Source: an uncultured Verrucomicrobiota bacterium (lineage in GTDB: Bacteria; Verrucomicrobiota; Verrucomicrobiia; Opitutales; Opitutaceae). Taken from it: 64,000 bases of DNA. Both the position numbers and the translations under genes were made by a program. Where the stretch lies: assembly GCA_903898675.1 (NCBI GenBank), contig CAIUGM010000022.1, positions 288,293 to 352,292 on the forward strand. Reading direction: 5' to 3'. Within the stretch, counting starts at the first letter, position 1. The number at the start of each line of letters is the position of its first letter. The notes under the pieces were generated by a model. The model did not search any database, was not told where the DNA came from, and saw nothing but the letters and a program-made list of their open reading frames with translations. Shown here one piece after another: positions 18,480 through 27,706 of the stretch.

Positions 18480-20492
18480 ATGTTTGCTGTTGTTCACCTC
18501 ATTTTAATCGGCGTCCTGGCCCACCAGCTGCAATTTCGGGTCGGGCTGCTCGAGGACTTCAAGGGCCTGCCCCGGTATCTTTTCTCCCTCGGCCTGACGC
18601 TTTTCCTGGTCAACTGGACGGACTTCCTCCTCTACGCCCTCCTCGGCTGGGGGCTGGCCTACCAGATCCTTTCCTGGGCCGCGCTGGCGGGCGCCGTCCT
18701 GTATGGCGCGCTGCGCCCGGGTGAACCCTGGGACGAGGAGACCGACGCGCTGCGCCCCGCCCTCGTCCGCGGCCTGTTTTCGTACCGGCAGTGGAACTAC
18801 TGGTTTCTCTTCCTGGCCGGCCTTGTCCTGGCGCGCTTCTATGCGGGGCTGTATACGGACCACCTCGGGCAGGTCTGGGCCAATTTCAATTTCATCGACA
18901 CCGCGTTCCATCTCTCGGTCGTGAACGCGTTCATCGAGGCGCCGCATTTCCCGCCGATGGACCTGGATATGGCGCCGTACCCGATGAAATATCATTTCAT
19001 CGCGGATTTCTCCGTCGCGCATCTGGCGCGGCTGGGTTTGTCCGCCCTCCGGGCCATGTGGGTGATGAACCTCGTCAGCGCCGCCGTGCTGGTGGGCTCG
19101 CTGTGGGCGGTGGGTGAGCGCTGGCTGAAGTTGCCGCCCCGCTGGACGATGCTGGCGGGCCTGATCTTTCTCTTCCTGAACCCGGCGGTCGTGAACCTGA
19201 TTCATTACTTCGCGCTGCATCCGGCCTCGTTCAACGCGGCGGCGCCGTTTGACGGGATCCTGACCTACCCCTATTTCAATTTTGAGTTCCCGCTCTACAA
19301 CCTCATCGAGCCGCAGCGGGGCCTCCTCTTCACCCTGCCCATCGTGCTGCTGATCATGCACGCGGCCTTCGGCGGCGCGGAAACCGCGCCGGCCGGCCCG
19401 GCGGGGGACGCGACGCGAACCCGTACCCTGCAGGCCTTTCTGCTGATCTGCCTGCTGCCCCTGGCCCATATCGTCGCCTTTGCCGTGCTGGCGCTCAGCC
19501 TCATCCCGAAACTCTGGGCGTGCCGCGGCTGGTTCCTGAGGCGCGCCGCCTGGTGGAGCCCGGTCTTCGTCCTCGGCGTGCTGCAACTGCTCTACCTCCA
19601 GGCCTACGGGCCGCCGACCAACACGCAGTTTTCGTCCTGGGATGTCGCGTCCGTCCTGCCCCTCGACGACTTCCGGGCGTTTCCAGCCCTCACCCGGCGG
19701 GCGCTCTTCTGGTTTTTCATCGACGGCGATTTTCTTTTCTGGGGCGGCCTGTTTGTCGCACTGGCCCTCTGGCACCGCCGACAGCACCGCACCGCCGATC
19801 CGGTCTGGCTGTTCGTCGTCCGCTGGAAGTGGTTCCTGGTCTCCGGCGGATTTTTCTTTCTGCTGATCAATGCCTACCGGTACGCCTTCGCATGGGGCGA
19901 CAGCAACAAGTTCGTTCTCTTCCTGAACCTCGGCCTGGCCCTGCTGATCACCGCCGGGACCGCCCAGTGGCTCGGCCGGCGCCGGGCCTACCTTTCGCAC
20001 CTGCTGTGGTGGTTCTTCTTCACCCTCTGCGTGGCGGCGCCCGCCTATGATTTCTACCGCTGGGTCTTCGTCTCACCGCACGGCAAGATCCTGCTCTTCG
20101 TGAAGAATGAGCGCCTCGCGGGCGAGTGGCTCAAGCGGCTGCAGCCGCGCTCGGCGATCATGCTGACCGGCGCGTACCACACCTTTCACTTCATCACCCC
20201 GCTCGCGGGGTTGCCCACCCTCGCCGGGATCTACGGCGACTCCAATCCGTACCGGCAGAACGACCGGGACGAACAGATCCGGCGGATCTACGAGGGCGGC
20301 GACCTCAAGCTGCTGCATGAGCTGGGCGTGAACTACGTGTGCATTTCCCGGGGCGAGCGGCTCATCTACCGGCTCCACCCCAGGTGGCTCGACCTGATCG
20401 CCCGGCGGCAGGGCGTGGTGTTCGAGGCGGGCGTGCCGGAGGATTCGTACTCGGTGTTCATCTTCGACGTCGAAAAACTCCGGACGCCCTGA
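18480..20492 (+). CDS. Large multi-pass membrane protein, possible GT-C-type glycosyltransferase
   Basis: 670 residues from ATG 18480. An in-frame ATG at 18360 adds 40 hydrophilic residues inside the divergent promoter region. At least ten transmembrane segments alternate with short loops (WWSPVFVLGVLQLLYL, FVLFLNLGLALLITAG). An acidic periplasmic-type loop, NFNFIDTAFHLSVVNAFIEA, precedes PMDLDMAPYPMKYHF. The C-terminal 130 residues are soluble (PLAGLPTLAGIYGDSNPYRQ). This layout resembles GT-C-fold transferases and related polytopic proteins, but no catalytic motif was identified with certainty, so function is left open. Confidence 0.8.
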   Translation: MFAVVHLILIGVLAHQLQFRVGLLEDFKGLPRYLFSLGLTLFLVNWTDFLLYALLGWGLAYQILSWAALAGAVLYGALRPGEPWDEETDALRPALVRGLFSYRQWNYWFLFLAGLVLARFYAGLYTDHLGQVWANFNFIDTAFHLSVVNAFIEAPHFPPMDLDMAPYPMKYHFIADFSVAHLARLGLSALRAMWVMNLVSAAVLVGSLWAVGERWLKLPPRWTMLAGLIFLFLNPAVVNLIHYFALHPASFNAAAPFDGILTYPYFNFEFPLYNLIEPQRGLLFTLPIVLLIMHAAFGGAETAPAGPAGDATRTRTLQAFLLICLLPLAHIVAFAVLALSLIPKLWACRGWFLRRAAWWSPVFVLGVLQLLYLQAYGPPTNTQFSSWDVASVLPLDDFRAFPALTRRALFWFFIDGDFLFWGGLFVALALWHRRQHRTADPVWLFVVRWKWFLVSGGFFFLLINAYRYAFAWGDSNKFVLFLNLGLALLITAGTAQWLGRRRAYLSHLLWWFFFTLCVAAPAYDFYRWVFVSPHGKILLFVKNERLAGEWLKRLQPRSAIMLTGAYHTFHFITPLAGLPTLAGIYGDSNPYRQNDRDEQIRRIYEGGDLKLLHELGVNYVCISRGERLIYRLHPRWLDLIARRQGVVFEAGVPEDSYSVFIFDVEKLRTP

Positions 20493-20503
20493 GTTTCTGT
20501 AAG

Positions 20504-20531
20504 GATGCCCCGAACCAGGCTCCGGGGCATC
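20504..20531. terminator. Possible bidirectional terminator hairpin
   Basis: GATGCCCCG (20504-20512) and CGGGGCATC (20523-20531) form a perfect 9-bp stem in the 53-bp gap between convergent genes. There is no long T run on either side. Confidence 0.5.
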
Positions 20532-20545
20532 GGACCCATTTCAAG

Positions 20546-21055
20546 TCACCCGGCCGGGGCCGTGAGCTCACGTTCCATGGCCTGCCGCAGCTCCATCTGC
20601 CGGATCGCGAAGTTCTGCAGCGCGATGTCCGCGGCGGTTACCGGCTTCCACGGATGAACCGGCACCGGGCCGCCGGTCGAGCTCACGGCCACGAAGACGA
20701 TCGTGCAGTTCGTGGTCTCGCTCAGCCCGCCGCCGCGCGGGTCGCCAGCCCGCACCTGGATGGCGATGTGCAGGCTGGTGCGGCCCGTGTGGATGACCCG
20801 GGCTGCGACCTCGACCAGGTGGCCGATCAAGATGGGCCGCAGGAAACGAATGCCTCCCGCATAGACGGTCACGCAGTAGTGCCCGCTCCAACCAACCGCA
20901 CACGCGTAGCCGGCCTGGTCGATCCACTTCATCACCGCCCCGCCGTGGACCTTCCCGCCAAAATTCACCTCGGACGGCTCGGCGAGGAACCGGAGTGTGA
21001 TCTCACGATTGGCCGCCGGCAGGTCCGCACGTTCCGGGTCAGGTGGGGTAGGCAT
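20546..21055 (-). CDS. Hotdog-fold acyl-CoA thioesterase
   Basis: 169 residues of the YciA/BACH thioesterase type. The family block EVNFGGKVHGGAVMKWIDQA carries the catalytic-loop Asp (WIDQAG) and the VHGG turn. It is followed by GIRFLRPILIGHLVEVAARV and GRTSLHIAIQVRA. It should hydrolyse acyl-CoA thioesters in the cytosol. The stop of the RND operon lies 13 bases upstream of no obvious partner, so co-transcription with the RND genes at 21069-26685 is possible but functional linkage is not implied. Confidence 0.88.
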   Translation of the reverse strand: MPTPPDPERADLPAANREITLRFLAEPSEVNFGGKVHGGAVMKWIDQAGYACAVGWSGHYCVTVYAGGIRFLRPILIGHLVEVAARVIHTGRTSLHIAIQVRAGDPRGGGLSETTNCTIVFVAVSSTGGPVPVHPWKPVTAADIALQNFAIRQMELRQAMERELTAPAG

Positions 21056-21068
21056 CGGTCAAGCGCGG

Positions 21069-24000
21069 TCAGGCCGCCGCGGGCGGCTTGGTCCGCAGGG
21101 AGAGGAGCACCGGCAGGACAATCAGCACGAGCGGCATCTGCAAGATCAGCCCCGAGATGATGGCGATGGCGAGGGGCTGCTGCATGGCCGAGCCGGCCCC
21201 GATGCCCAGCGCCAGCGGGAGCAGTGCCAGAATCGCCGCGAAGGTCGTCATGGCGATGGGCCGCATCCGGTTCAACCCGGCCTGGATCAGGGCCGCGCGC
21301 GGTGCCAGCCCGTCCGGCAGGGAAACCAGCTCGGACACATAGAAAATGGCGACCTCTGTCGCGATGCCGACAATCATCGTCATGCCCATCATCGAGGAAA
21401 TATTCAGCTCCGTGCGGGTGAGCCACAGGCCGATGGTCACCGCCGAGAGGGCGAGCAGCGTGCAACTCAGCATGGCCAGGGCGGTGCGGAACCGTTCGTA
21501 GAGGAAAAGCAGCAGCAGGAAAATCAAGGCGACCGCGGCGGCAAACACGGCGATGAGCCCGGCGAAAGCCTTCTGCTGCTCGGCGTAAGTGCCCCCGAGC
21601 GCATAATAAACCCCGGCCGGCACCAGGCCCGGCTGGGCGAGGACGCGCTGCACATCGGCGATACTCGAGCCAAGGTCGCGGCCGGTGATGCGGCCGGTGA
21701 CCGGCAGCATGCGCTTCAGGTCGTCGCGGCTGATTTGCGGCTGGCCGGTGACCGTTGTGACGGTGGCGACACGCTTGAGCGGAAAGAAATGGCCGTCCGG
21801 GGCGCGCAGGCGCAGCTCGCTGACGGCACTGGCCGTGCGCCGGGAGCCCGCGGGAATCCACGCGCGGATCCCGACCAGCTTAGGGCCGCTCTCGATCTTG
21901 GTCGCCGCCGGGGCGCCATCAAGGAGGGCGTTGATCGCCTGGGTCACGGCGTCGGGATCCATGCCCTCAAGCGCGGCCTGGGCGCGGTCGACCGTGATAG
22001 TGAGCGCATCGCCGGCGAGCACGATGCCGTCCTTGACGTCCACCACCCCGGGAATCCGGCCGATGGCCTTGGCGATCCGCGGTGCGGTCGCCGTGAGCAG
22101 CGCCCCGTCGTCGGAGTAAAGCTTGATCTCGATCGGCTGCGGCACCGCGGTGAGGTCGCCGATGAGATCCTCCATCAGCTGTGCCATCTCGATCTCGAGG
22201 CCGGGGACGTTTTTCTCCACCTGCTGGCGGACATCGTCGATGACCTCGTCGATGTCACGCCGCGGCTGCGGCTTGAGGCGCACGAAAAAATCGCCCTCAT
22301 TGGCCTCGGTGAGGCCGCCGCCGAGTTGCAGGCCCGTGCGGCGGGAATACGTCTCCACCTCCGGCGTCGCCTGCAGGATCGCCTCGACCTGGCGCAGCAG
22401 CCGGTCGGTTTCGCTGAGCGACGTGCCGGACTCGGCGCGGTAGTCGAGAATGAAGCCGCCCTCGTCCATCGACGGCATGAAGCCCGAGCCGACGTTGCGG
22501 TAGGCCAGCCCGGCCGCGAGGAGCAGCGGCACCACGCCCAGCAGGACCAGCCCGGGCCGGCCGAGCACGCGCTGCATCAGCCGCGCATACCAGCCGTGCA
22601 CCCGGGTGGTGAACTTGCCGCCCTCCTCCTGGCTGGCATCCCGCTCATCGAGGAAATGGTCCGCCAGGATCGGGACCGCGAGCCACGCGACGAGGAACGA
22701 AATCACCAGGCTCGCCGCCATGGTCAGCGACAGCGCCTTGAAGAAGGCCCCGGTCACGCCGGACAAAAACGCCAGCGGGGCAAAAATAATGATGGTCGAG
22801 CATGAGGAGGCGACGAGCGGCACGGTGAATTCCGCCGCCGCCGACCAGACGAGGCCGCGATGCGGCCCGCCGTGGCCGCGCAGCCGCCGGACCACATGCT
22901 CCACCATGACGATCGCATCGTCGATGATCAGGCCGACCGCCGCCGCCATGCCGCCGAGGGTCATGATGTTGAAACTGCTGTGCAGCACCTTCAGGAGCAG
23001 CACCGTCGCGGCCAGCACGACCGGGACGCAACCCATGGCGATCAGGGTGATCTTGCCGTTGCGCAGGAAGAGCAGGAGCACGGCACCGGCGAGCAGAATG
23101 CCGACGAAGACGGCATCGCGCACACTCGTCGCCGAGGCGACGATGAGTTCGCTCTGGTCGTACCAGTTCGCGATCTTGACGTCCCGCGGCAGTTGCGTGC
23201 GAAAGGCGGCCAGCTTGGCCCGCACGTCGCGCGCAATCTGCACCGTGTTGCCATCCGGCTGCTGGTAGACCTGGAAAATCACGGCGTCGCGCCCATCGGC
23301 CGTGACCCGCGTCCACTGCGGCACCGTGCCGAGCGTCACCTCGGCCACGTCGGATACGCGCACGAGTCCGGCGGGCCCCTTCTGCAGGACCGTTTCACCC
23401 AGTTGCCCGGCATCGGCCACGCGGTTGTCCACCAGCGCGAGGTAGAGCTTGTAGTTGTCCTCGAGGCGGCCGACGGCACTGATGGTGTTGGCCGCGGACA
23501 GCGCCTTGCTCACATCGGCGAGCGCCAGCCCGTGCGCCTCAAGCCGCGCCGGGTCGATCGTCACGCGATATTCCGCCTCGGCCCCGCCGAACACCTGGAC
23601 CTTGGCCACGCCCGTCACGGCGGAGAGCAGGGGCCGCAGCTGGTAATAGGCGATGTCGCGCAGCTCGACCAGCGAGTGCTTGGCCGAGGTCAGGCTGTAG
23701 GCGATCGAGGGGAACACGGTCGGGTCCATGCGCCGCACCTCGAATTTCGTGCCCGCCGGCAATTCGCCGAGCGTCTGGTTGACCGCCGACTCGACCTGTA
23801 GCATCGCGGAGATCATGTCCTCGCCCCAGTCGAAGTTCACCGAAATCTCCGAGCTGCCGCGGCTGGAGGTCGAGCGGATGCTGCGCAGGCCCGGCACGGA
23901 ACGCACCGCCGACTCGACCGGCATGGTCACCTCGGTTGTCATGCGCTCGGCCGGCCGGTCGCCGGCGTCGAGGCTGATCACGATGCGGGGAAAATCGACG

Positions 24001-24116
24001 TGCGGAAACAGCGCCACCGGCAGCGACCAGGTCACGACCAGGCCGGCCAGCGCCAGCAGGGCCAGCAGGAAGAGGACAGACCTCCGGTGCGCCTGCATCC
24101 AGGTCACAAAATTCAC
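21069..24116 (-). CDS. RND efflux pump inner-membrane subunit
   Basis: 1015 residues, the proton-driven transporter of a tripartite efflux pump. It has the RND duplicated architecture: TM1 at residues about 13-32, a porter domain, then the TM4 motif GLIIDDAIVMVEHV with the adjacent acidic pair typical of HAE1-type proton relay. A second porter half follows, and the end is hydrophobic (GLILQMPLVLIVLPVLL). The DD pair fits drug or organic efflux better than heavy-metal (CzcA) pumps. The start overlaps the adaptor stop by 4 bp (ATGA). Confidence 0.94.
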   Translation of the reverse strand: MNFVTWMQAHRRSVLFLLALLALAGLVVTWSLPVALFPHVDFPRIVISLDAGDRPAERMTTEVTMPVESAVRSVPGLRSIRSTSSRGSSEISVNFDWGEDMISAMLQVESAVNQTLGELPAGTKFEVRRMDPTVFPSIAYSLTSAKHSLVELRDIAYYQLRPLLSAVTGVAKVQVFGGAEAEYRVTIDPARLEAHGLALADVSKALSAANTISAVGRLEDNYKLYLALVDNRVADAGQLGETVLQKGPAGLVRVSDVAEVTLGTVPQWTRVTADGRDAVIFQVYQQPDGNTVQIARDVRAKLAAFRTQLPRDVKIANWYDQSELIVASATSVRDAVFVGILLAGAVLLLFLRNGKITLIAMGCVPVVLAATVLLLKVLHSSFNIMTLGGMAAAVGLIIDDAIVMVEHVVRRLRGHGGPHRGLVWSAAAEFTVPLVASSCSTIIIFAPLAFLSGVTGAFFKALSLTMAASLVISFLVAWLAVPILADHFLDERDASQEEGGKFTTRVHGWYARLMQRVLGRPGLVLLGVVPLLLAAGLAYRNVGSGFMPSMDEGGFILDYRAESGTSLSETDRLLRQVEAILQATPEVETYSRRTGLQLGGGLTEANEGDFFVRLKPQPRRDIDEVIDDVRQQVEKNVPGLEIEMAQLMEDLIGDLTAVPQPIEIKLYSDDGALLTATAPRIAKAIGRIPGVVDVKDGIVLAGDALTITVDRAQAALEGMDPDAVTQAINALLDGAPAATKIESGPKLVGIRAWIPAGSRRTASAVSELRLRAPDGHFFPLKRVATVTTVTGQPQISRDDLKRMLPVTGRITGRDLGSSIADVQRVLAQPGLVPAGVYYALGGTYAEQQKAFAGLIAVFAAAVALIFLLLLFLYERFRTALAMLSCTLLALSAVTIGLWLTRTELNISSMMGMTMIVGIATEVAIFYVSELVSLPDGLAPRAALIQAGLNRMRPIAMTTFAAILALLPLALGIGAGSAMQQPLAIAIISGLILQMPLVLIVLPVLLSLRTKPPAAA

Positions 24117-25219
24117 GGCTTCGCCTCCTTGGCGTCCTTGCCCTCGGGTTCCTTGGCGGCGGCTTTCTCCTTGGCCTGGATCGCCATGCCGTCGGTCAGC
24201 TCGTAATTGCCGAGCGTGACCACCGCATCGCCCTCATGGAGATCCGGACCGCTGATTTCCACCAGCTCGCCGGCCCCGATGCCGACCGTGACCTCGTGCC
24301 GCACCGCCTTGCCGGCCTTGACCGTGTACAAAACATTTTTGTCGTCGTCCGGCAGCACCGCCTGGCGGGGGGCGACGAGGGCTTCCTTTTTGGCGAGTTC
24401 AATGGAGGCCTTGACGTGCTCGCCCAGGAGCAGTGCCGCGCCGGCCGGCACGCCCGCCCGCACCTCGGCGGCGCCAGTGACCGCGTCGAGCATCCCGCCG
24501 GTCACACGGACGGTGGACAAGACCGGTTCACCTGCCGCCCGGTTGGCGGAAACCAAGGTGACGGGCTGGCCGACGCTGACCCGGCCCAAATCCGAAGCCT
24601 CAAGACCAAGGCGGACCTCGAGGTGCTGATCAGCGGAGAGCGTGATCAGCGGAGTCCCCGCCACCGCGAGCGAACCGGCGGCCAGGTCCAGCTTGCTCAC
24701 GACCCCGGCAAAAGGTGCGATGATCCTGGCCTCGCCGCCCAGGCCGCGGGACTCGTAACTCGCCAGCTTCTGGTGGGCATCCTGCTCCGCGAGGCGGGCG
24801 GCGAGCAATTCCTGGCTGTTGGCCAGCTTCAGGTCGTAGCGCTGCTGCGCGGCGGCAAGTGTCTTGGTGGCGAGATCGAGGGCGGTCCGCGCGGAGTCGA
24901 GCAGCAGCCGGGCATCCGGACTCGGTTCGATTTCCAGCAGGATGTCGCCGGCGGCGACCCGGGCCCCGGGCACGGCGGCGACCTTCCGGATGACGCAGTC
25001 GAACATGGCGGTGAGGGCCTGCTCGCTCGAGGGGGCGGCGACCACGACACCGAAGACGTCGAGCGTCTGGCTGATGGACTGCGTCTTCAGGGCGACGGTC
25101 TCGACACTCGCAGCGGGGGCCGCGGCCTCCTCGGCGGTCGCCGCGCCGCGGGCCTTGAACCAGAACCAGGCGACGGCGAGGCCGGCGAGTACGAACAAAG
25201 CGATCAGGACTTTTTTCAT
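24113..25219 (-). CDS. RND periplasmic adaptor (membrane fusion protein)
   Basis: 368 residues with an N-terminal membrane anchor/signal (MKKVLIALFVLAGLAVAWFW). The HlyD/AcrA-type order is visible: beta-barrel and lipoyl halves (VAAGDILLEIEPS, RIIAPFAGVVSKLDLAAGS) around a helical hairpin rich in Ala, Leu and Gln, then a membrane-proximal domain ending VTLGNYELTDGMAIQ. The final 25 residues are Lys/Glu/Ala-rich. It bridges the RND subunit and the outer-membrane channel. It is translationally coupled to the pump gene. Confidence 0.93.
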   Translation of the reverse strand: MKKVLIALFVLAGLAVAWFWFKARGAATAEEAAAPAASVETVALKTQSISQTLDVFGVVVAAPSSEQALTAMFDCVIRKVAAVPGARVAAGDILLEIEPSPDARLLLDSARTALDLATKTLAAAQQRYDLKLANSQELLAARLAEQDAHQKLASYESRGLGGEARIIAPFAGVVSKLDLAAGSLAVAGTPLITLSADQHLEVRLGLEASDLGRVSVGQPVTLVSANRAAGEPVLSTVRVTGGMLDAVTGAAEVRAGVPAGAALLLGEHVKASIELAKKEALVAPRQAVLPDDDKNVLYTVKAGKAVRHEVTVGIGAGELVEISGPDLHEGDAVVTLGNYELTDGMAIQAKEKAAAKEPEGKDAKEAKP

Positions 25220-25227
25220 GACGAAGA

Positions 25228-26685
25228 TCAGGGTGACTGGTTGAGCAACGGCCGGCCGGTGGCGATTTCGAGCGCCACTTCCAACTCAAGCACCTGTTGC
25301 TGGAAGCTGGCCTGCTCGAGGCGCCGCGCCGCGAGGGTGGCGCGCGCGTCGCGGTAGGCGGTGACGTCGGCGTTGCGGGTCTCGAGCGCCTTCTCGTAGG
25401 CGGCCACCAGCTGCTCCAGCTCCGGGAGCGCGGCGGCGGCGGCGGCGAGCTGCGCCCGGACGGCGGCGAGGTTGGCGAAGATCAGCGTGACTTCCGCGCG
25501 CGCCTCGGCGACGCGGGCCACGTATTCGTCAAAGAGCTGCTGGCGCGTCGCCTTGGCGGCGGCGATCACGCCCTGGTTGCGGTCGAACAACGGCAGATCG
25601 ACCGTCACGCTGTAGGTGTGGGTACGGACATCGCTCGTGTCGTTGACCTTCGCAAAGCTGAGGCCAATCCGGGGAAACTGCGCCTTCACGGCGGCGCGGA
25701 CGCCGGCCTCGTTGCTCTCATAGCCCAGGGTCAGCGCGACCAGGTCAAGCCGGCGTTTTTCCAGGCCCTGCAGCAAGGTGGCGGGGGTGACTTCCGGCGC
25801 CAGCACGGGAAACGCGGCCGCAGGTTTCAACGCGAGCTCGGTGTCGGCCGGCAGGCCGAGGGCGAGGTTGAGCGCCGAACGCTCGGTCCGGTTTTCCTGC
25901 TCGGCGGCAAAGCGGTTGTTTTGCGCGGTAATCCAGAGTTCGGTGGCCGTCGTCAGGTCGAGCGCGGTCAGGTGGCCCAGCGTGGCGGCCTGCCGGACGG
26001 CGGCGAGCGTCTCGGCGAGATCGCCCTCCATCTGCCGGAGCAGGGGCAGCCGCTGCTGCAGCGCGAGCAGCCGGAAGGCGCTCAGCCGCGCGCCCTGGGC
26101 CGTCTGCCATTCCTGCCACGCGATATCGAGGTCGAGCGCGCCGGCGGTGGCCTTGGCTCCGGCCACGCGGTCGGACCGGCCGAGGAGCGAGGTGAAATCC
26201 CAGCTGACCCCAAGATTCTTACCCGTGATCAGGCTGGGGTCGCTGTTCCCATGGGGCTGGTCCAGCGCATAGCCCAGCTGGGGATTCGGCAAGATCCCGG
26301 CCTGCAGCACCTGCGCCTGGGCCACCCCGCGCTGGTCGCGCAACGCGCGCAACTGCGGACTGGCGAGCACCGCCATCAGGGCGACCTCGTCGGGGGAAAA
26401 TCCGTCGCGGCCGTCGATCACCAGCGGCTTGAGCAGCGGGTGTTCCAGCTTCGCCGCGTCGACCCTGATCCGCTCGATGGGCGGGGCCTGCAGCGCCGCG
26501 TCGACCGCGCCCGACCCGAGGGCATCCGGTTTCGCCCCGGAGGTGGCGCAGCCGGTGACCAGCCAGAACGCGAGCAGCGCCGGCAGAACCTGGGGCAATT
26601 TCCCGACCTTAAGTCCGGGAGGAGGGGCGTTGGTTTTTGGCGCGCTCAATGGGCGAGAAGATGGACTGAAAGCATAACCGGGCAA
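25228..26685 (-). CDS. TolC-family outer-membrane efflux lipoprotein
   Basis: Up to 485 residues. A lipobox-like LVTGC lies near residue 46, so the protein is probably a lipoprotein of the OprM/CusC type. The start is uncertain: the ATG at 26685 leaves about 24 residues before the positively charged signal region, and an internal TTG start is possible. The mature part has the two long helical repeats of the family (QAQVLQAGILPNPQLGYAL; ATLAARRLEQASFQQQVLEL). It is first in the three-gene efflux operon, with 8 bases to the adaptor. Confidence 0.9.
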   Translation of the reverse strand: MPGYAFSPSSRPLSAPKTNAPPPGLKVGKLPQVLPALLAFWLVTGCATSGAKPDALGSGAVDAALQAPPIERIRVDAAKLEHPLLKPLVIDGRDGFSPDEVALMAVLASPQLRALRDQRGVAQAQVLQAGILPNPQLGYALDQPHGNSDPSLITGKNLGVSWDFTSLLGRSDRVAGAKATAGALDLDIAWQEWQTAQGARLSAFRLLALQQRLPLLRQMEGDLAETLAAVRQAATLGHLTALDLTTATELWITAQNNRFAAEQENRTERSALNLALGLPADTELALKPAAAFPVLAPEVTPATLLQGLEKRRLDLVALTLGYESNEAGVRAAVKAQFPRIGLSFAKVNDTSDVRTHTYSVTVDLPLFDRNQGVIAAAKATRQQLFDEYVARVAEARAEVTLIFANLAAVRAQLAAAAAALPELEQLVAAYEKALETRNADVTAYRDARATLAARRLEQASFQQQVLELEVALEIATGRPLLNQSP

Positions 26686-26743
26686 TGATTATGCCATCAT
26701 TACCACCGCGACCGGCCGGTTCGATTACCCGCGGGCAACCAGC

Positions 26744-27445
26744 TCAGGGCTTGCCGGCCGCCCAGAGCACGGCCGCGTCAAACAGCTTCAGGCCGGACTC
26801 GTTGAGGTTGTCGAAGGTGGAGTTGTGCAGGAAGAACATCACGCGGCGCGCGGGGGCCGGAAAATCGTAGTCCATGATCGCGCCGGTCTCGTAGCCGAAG
26901 ATGACGGCCTTGTTGGGCTCGCCCGGCAGCGTGGCGATGATCGCCGCGCCGAGGCCCGGCTTGCCCCAGTTGATTTTCTTCACGGAATTCTCAAACGGGC
27001 TGAGCAGCCCGTTGGGCAGGCCGGCCGAGAGCGGGTGCGGCGCGTTCACCAGCCAGATGTAAGTCTGCTCCGGCTTCTCATCCTCGCCCCAGTCCACCTC
27101 CTGGTGCTTCCCCGTCATGCTCATGTCATCGAGAATGTTGCTCTCCCACAGCATGACCGGCGTGGTGCTGTGCTTGAAACGGCCCTCGACGTTCTTGCCG
27201 CTGACCGTGGAGGAAATGACAATCAGGTCCTGCCCGTCGGCGGCACTGGCCGGTGCGACGTCATCGACCATCTTGACGACACAGCCAAGCGACTCGAGGT
27301 GTTGCTGCACCTTGACGTCGGTCGGATGCGACTTCGAGGCCAGCCAGACCATCAGGAGGACATGCTTGCCGTGGAGGTCGGCGGGATTGAGCGGGGCCGC
27401 GGAAACGGGGACAACGAACGCACTGGCCAGCAGGGCCGCGGCTAC
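26744..27445 (-). pseudogene. ThuA-like exported protein, 5' end lost
   Basis: The open frame encodes a ThuA/glutamine-amidotransferase-like fold (DLIVISSTVSGKNV, HPLSAGLPNG, GAAIIATLPGEPNKAVIFGY, PARRVMFFLHNS). The first internal ATG (27352) falls inside the first beta strand (GKHVLLMVWLAS), so it is not a natural start. Upstream codons encode AAALLASAFVVPVSAAP, a signal-peptide core, but a TAG at 27446-27448 precedes it with no ATG, GTG or TTG. The start and the first few residues are therefore missing at the point where the mobile region begins. An unusual start codon or frameshift is an alternative. Confidence 0.65.
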
Positions 27446-27706
27446 CTACATGCCGCTCGACGAATGTCGGCGGCAAAGGCCCGACGAGAGCACCACCAAA
27501 TTCCGTCCCCTTAGCAACCTGAAATGCCGACATCAGTCCCGTTGCGGTCGTTCTTTTTGCTGTTGAAGGGGCTGATTGCTTTGGTGGGCTAGGCTCGGTG
27601 GGTGTCGCCGGTGCTCCGCGCGCCGATCCCTGCGGCGCTTTGCCACGGCGCGCGCGGCCCCGAACGCCGCCGCGCCTATCTGGGGCCAAATATGACCCCA
27701 GCCCCC

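Noticed and set aside
21069..26685. Heavy-metal (Czc/Cus) efflux operon
   Set aside because: TM4 of the pump has the DD pair of HAE1-type pumps, and no metal-binding repeats or metal regulator are nearby.
27446..27706. Gene between the ThuA fragment and the relaxase
   Set aside because: Short frames here have no start context, motif or composition typical of coding sequence.
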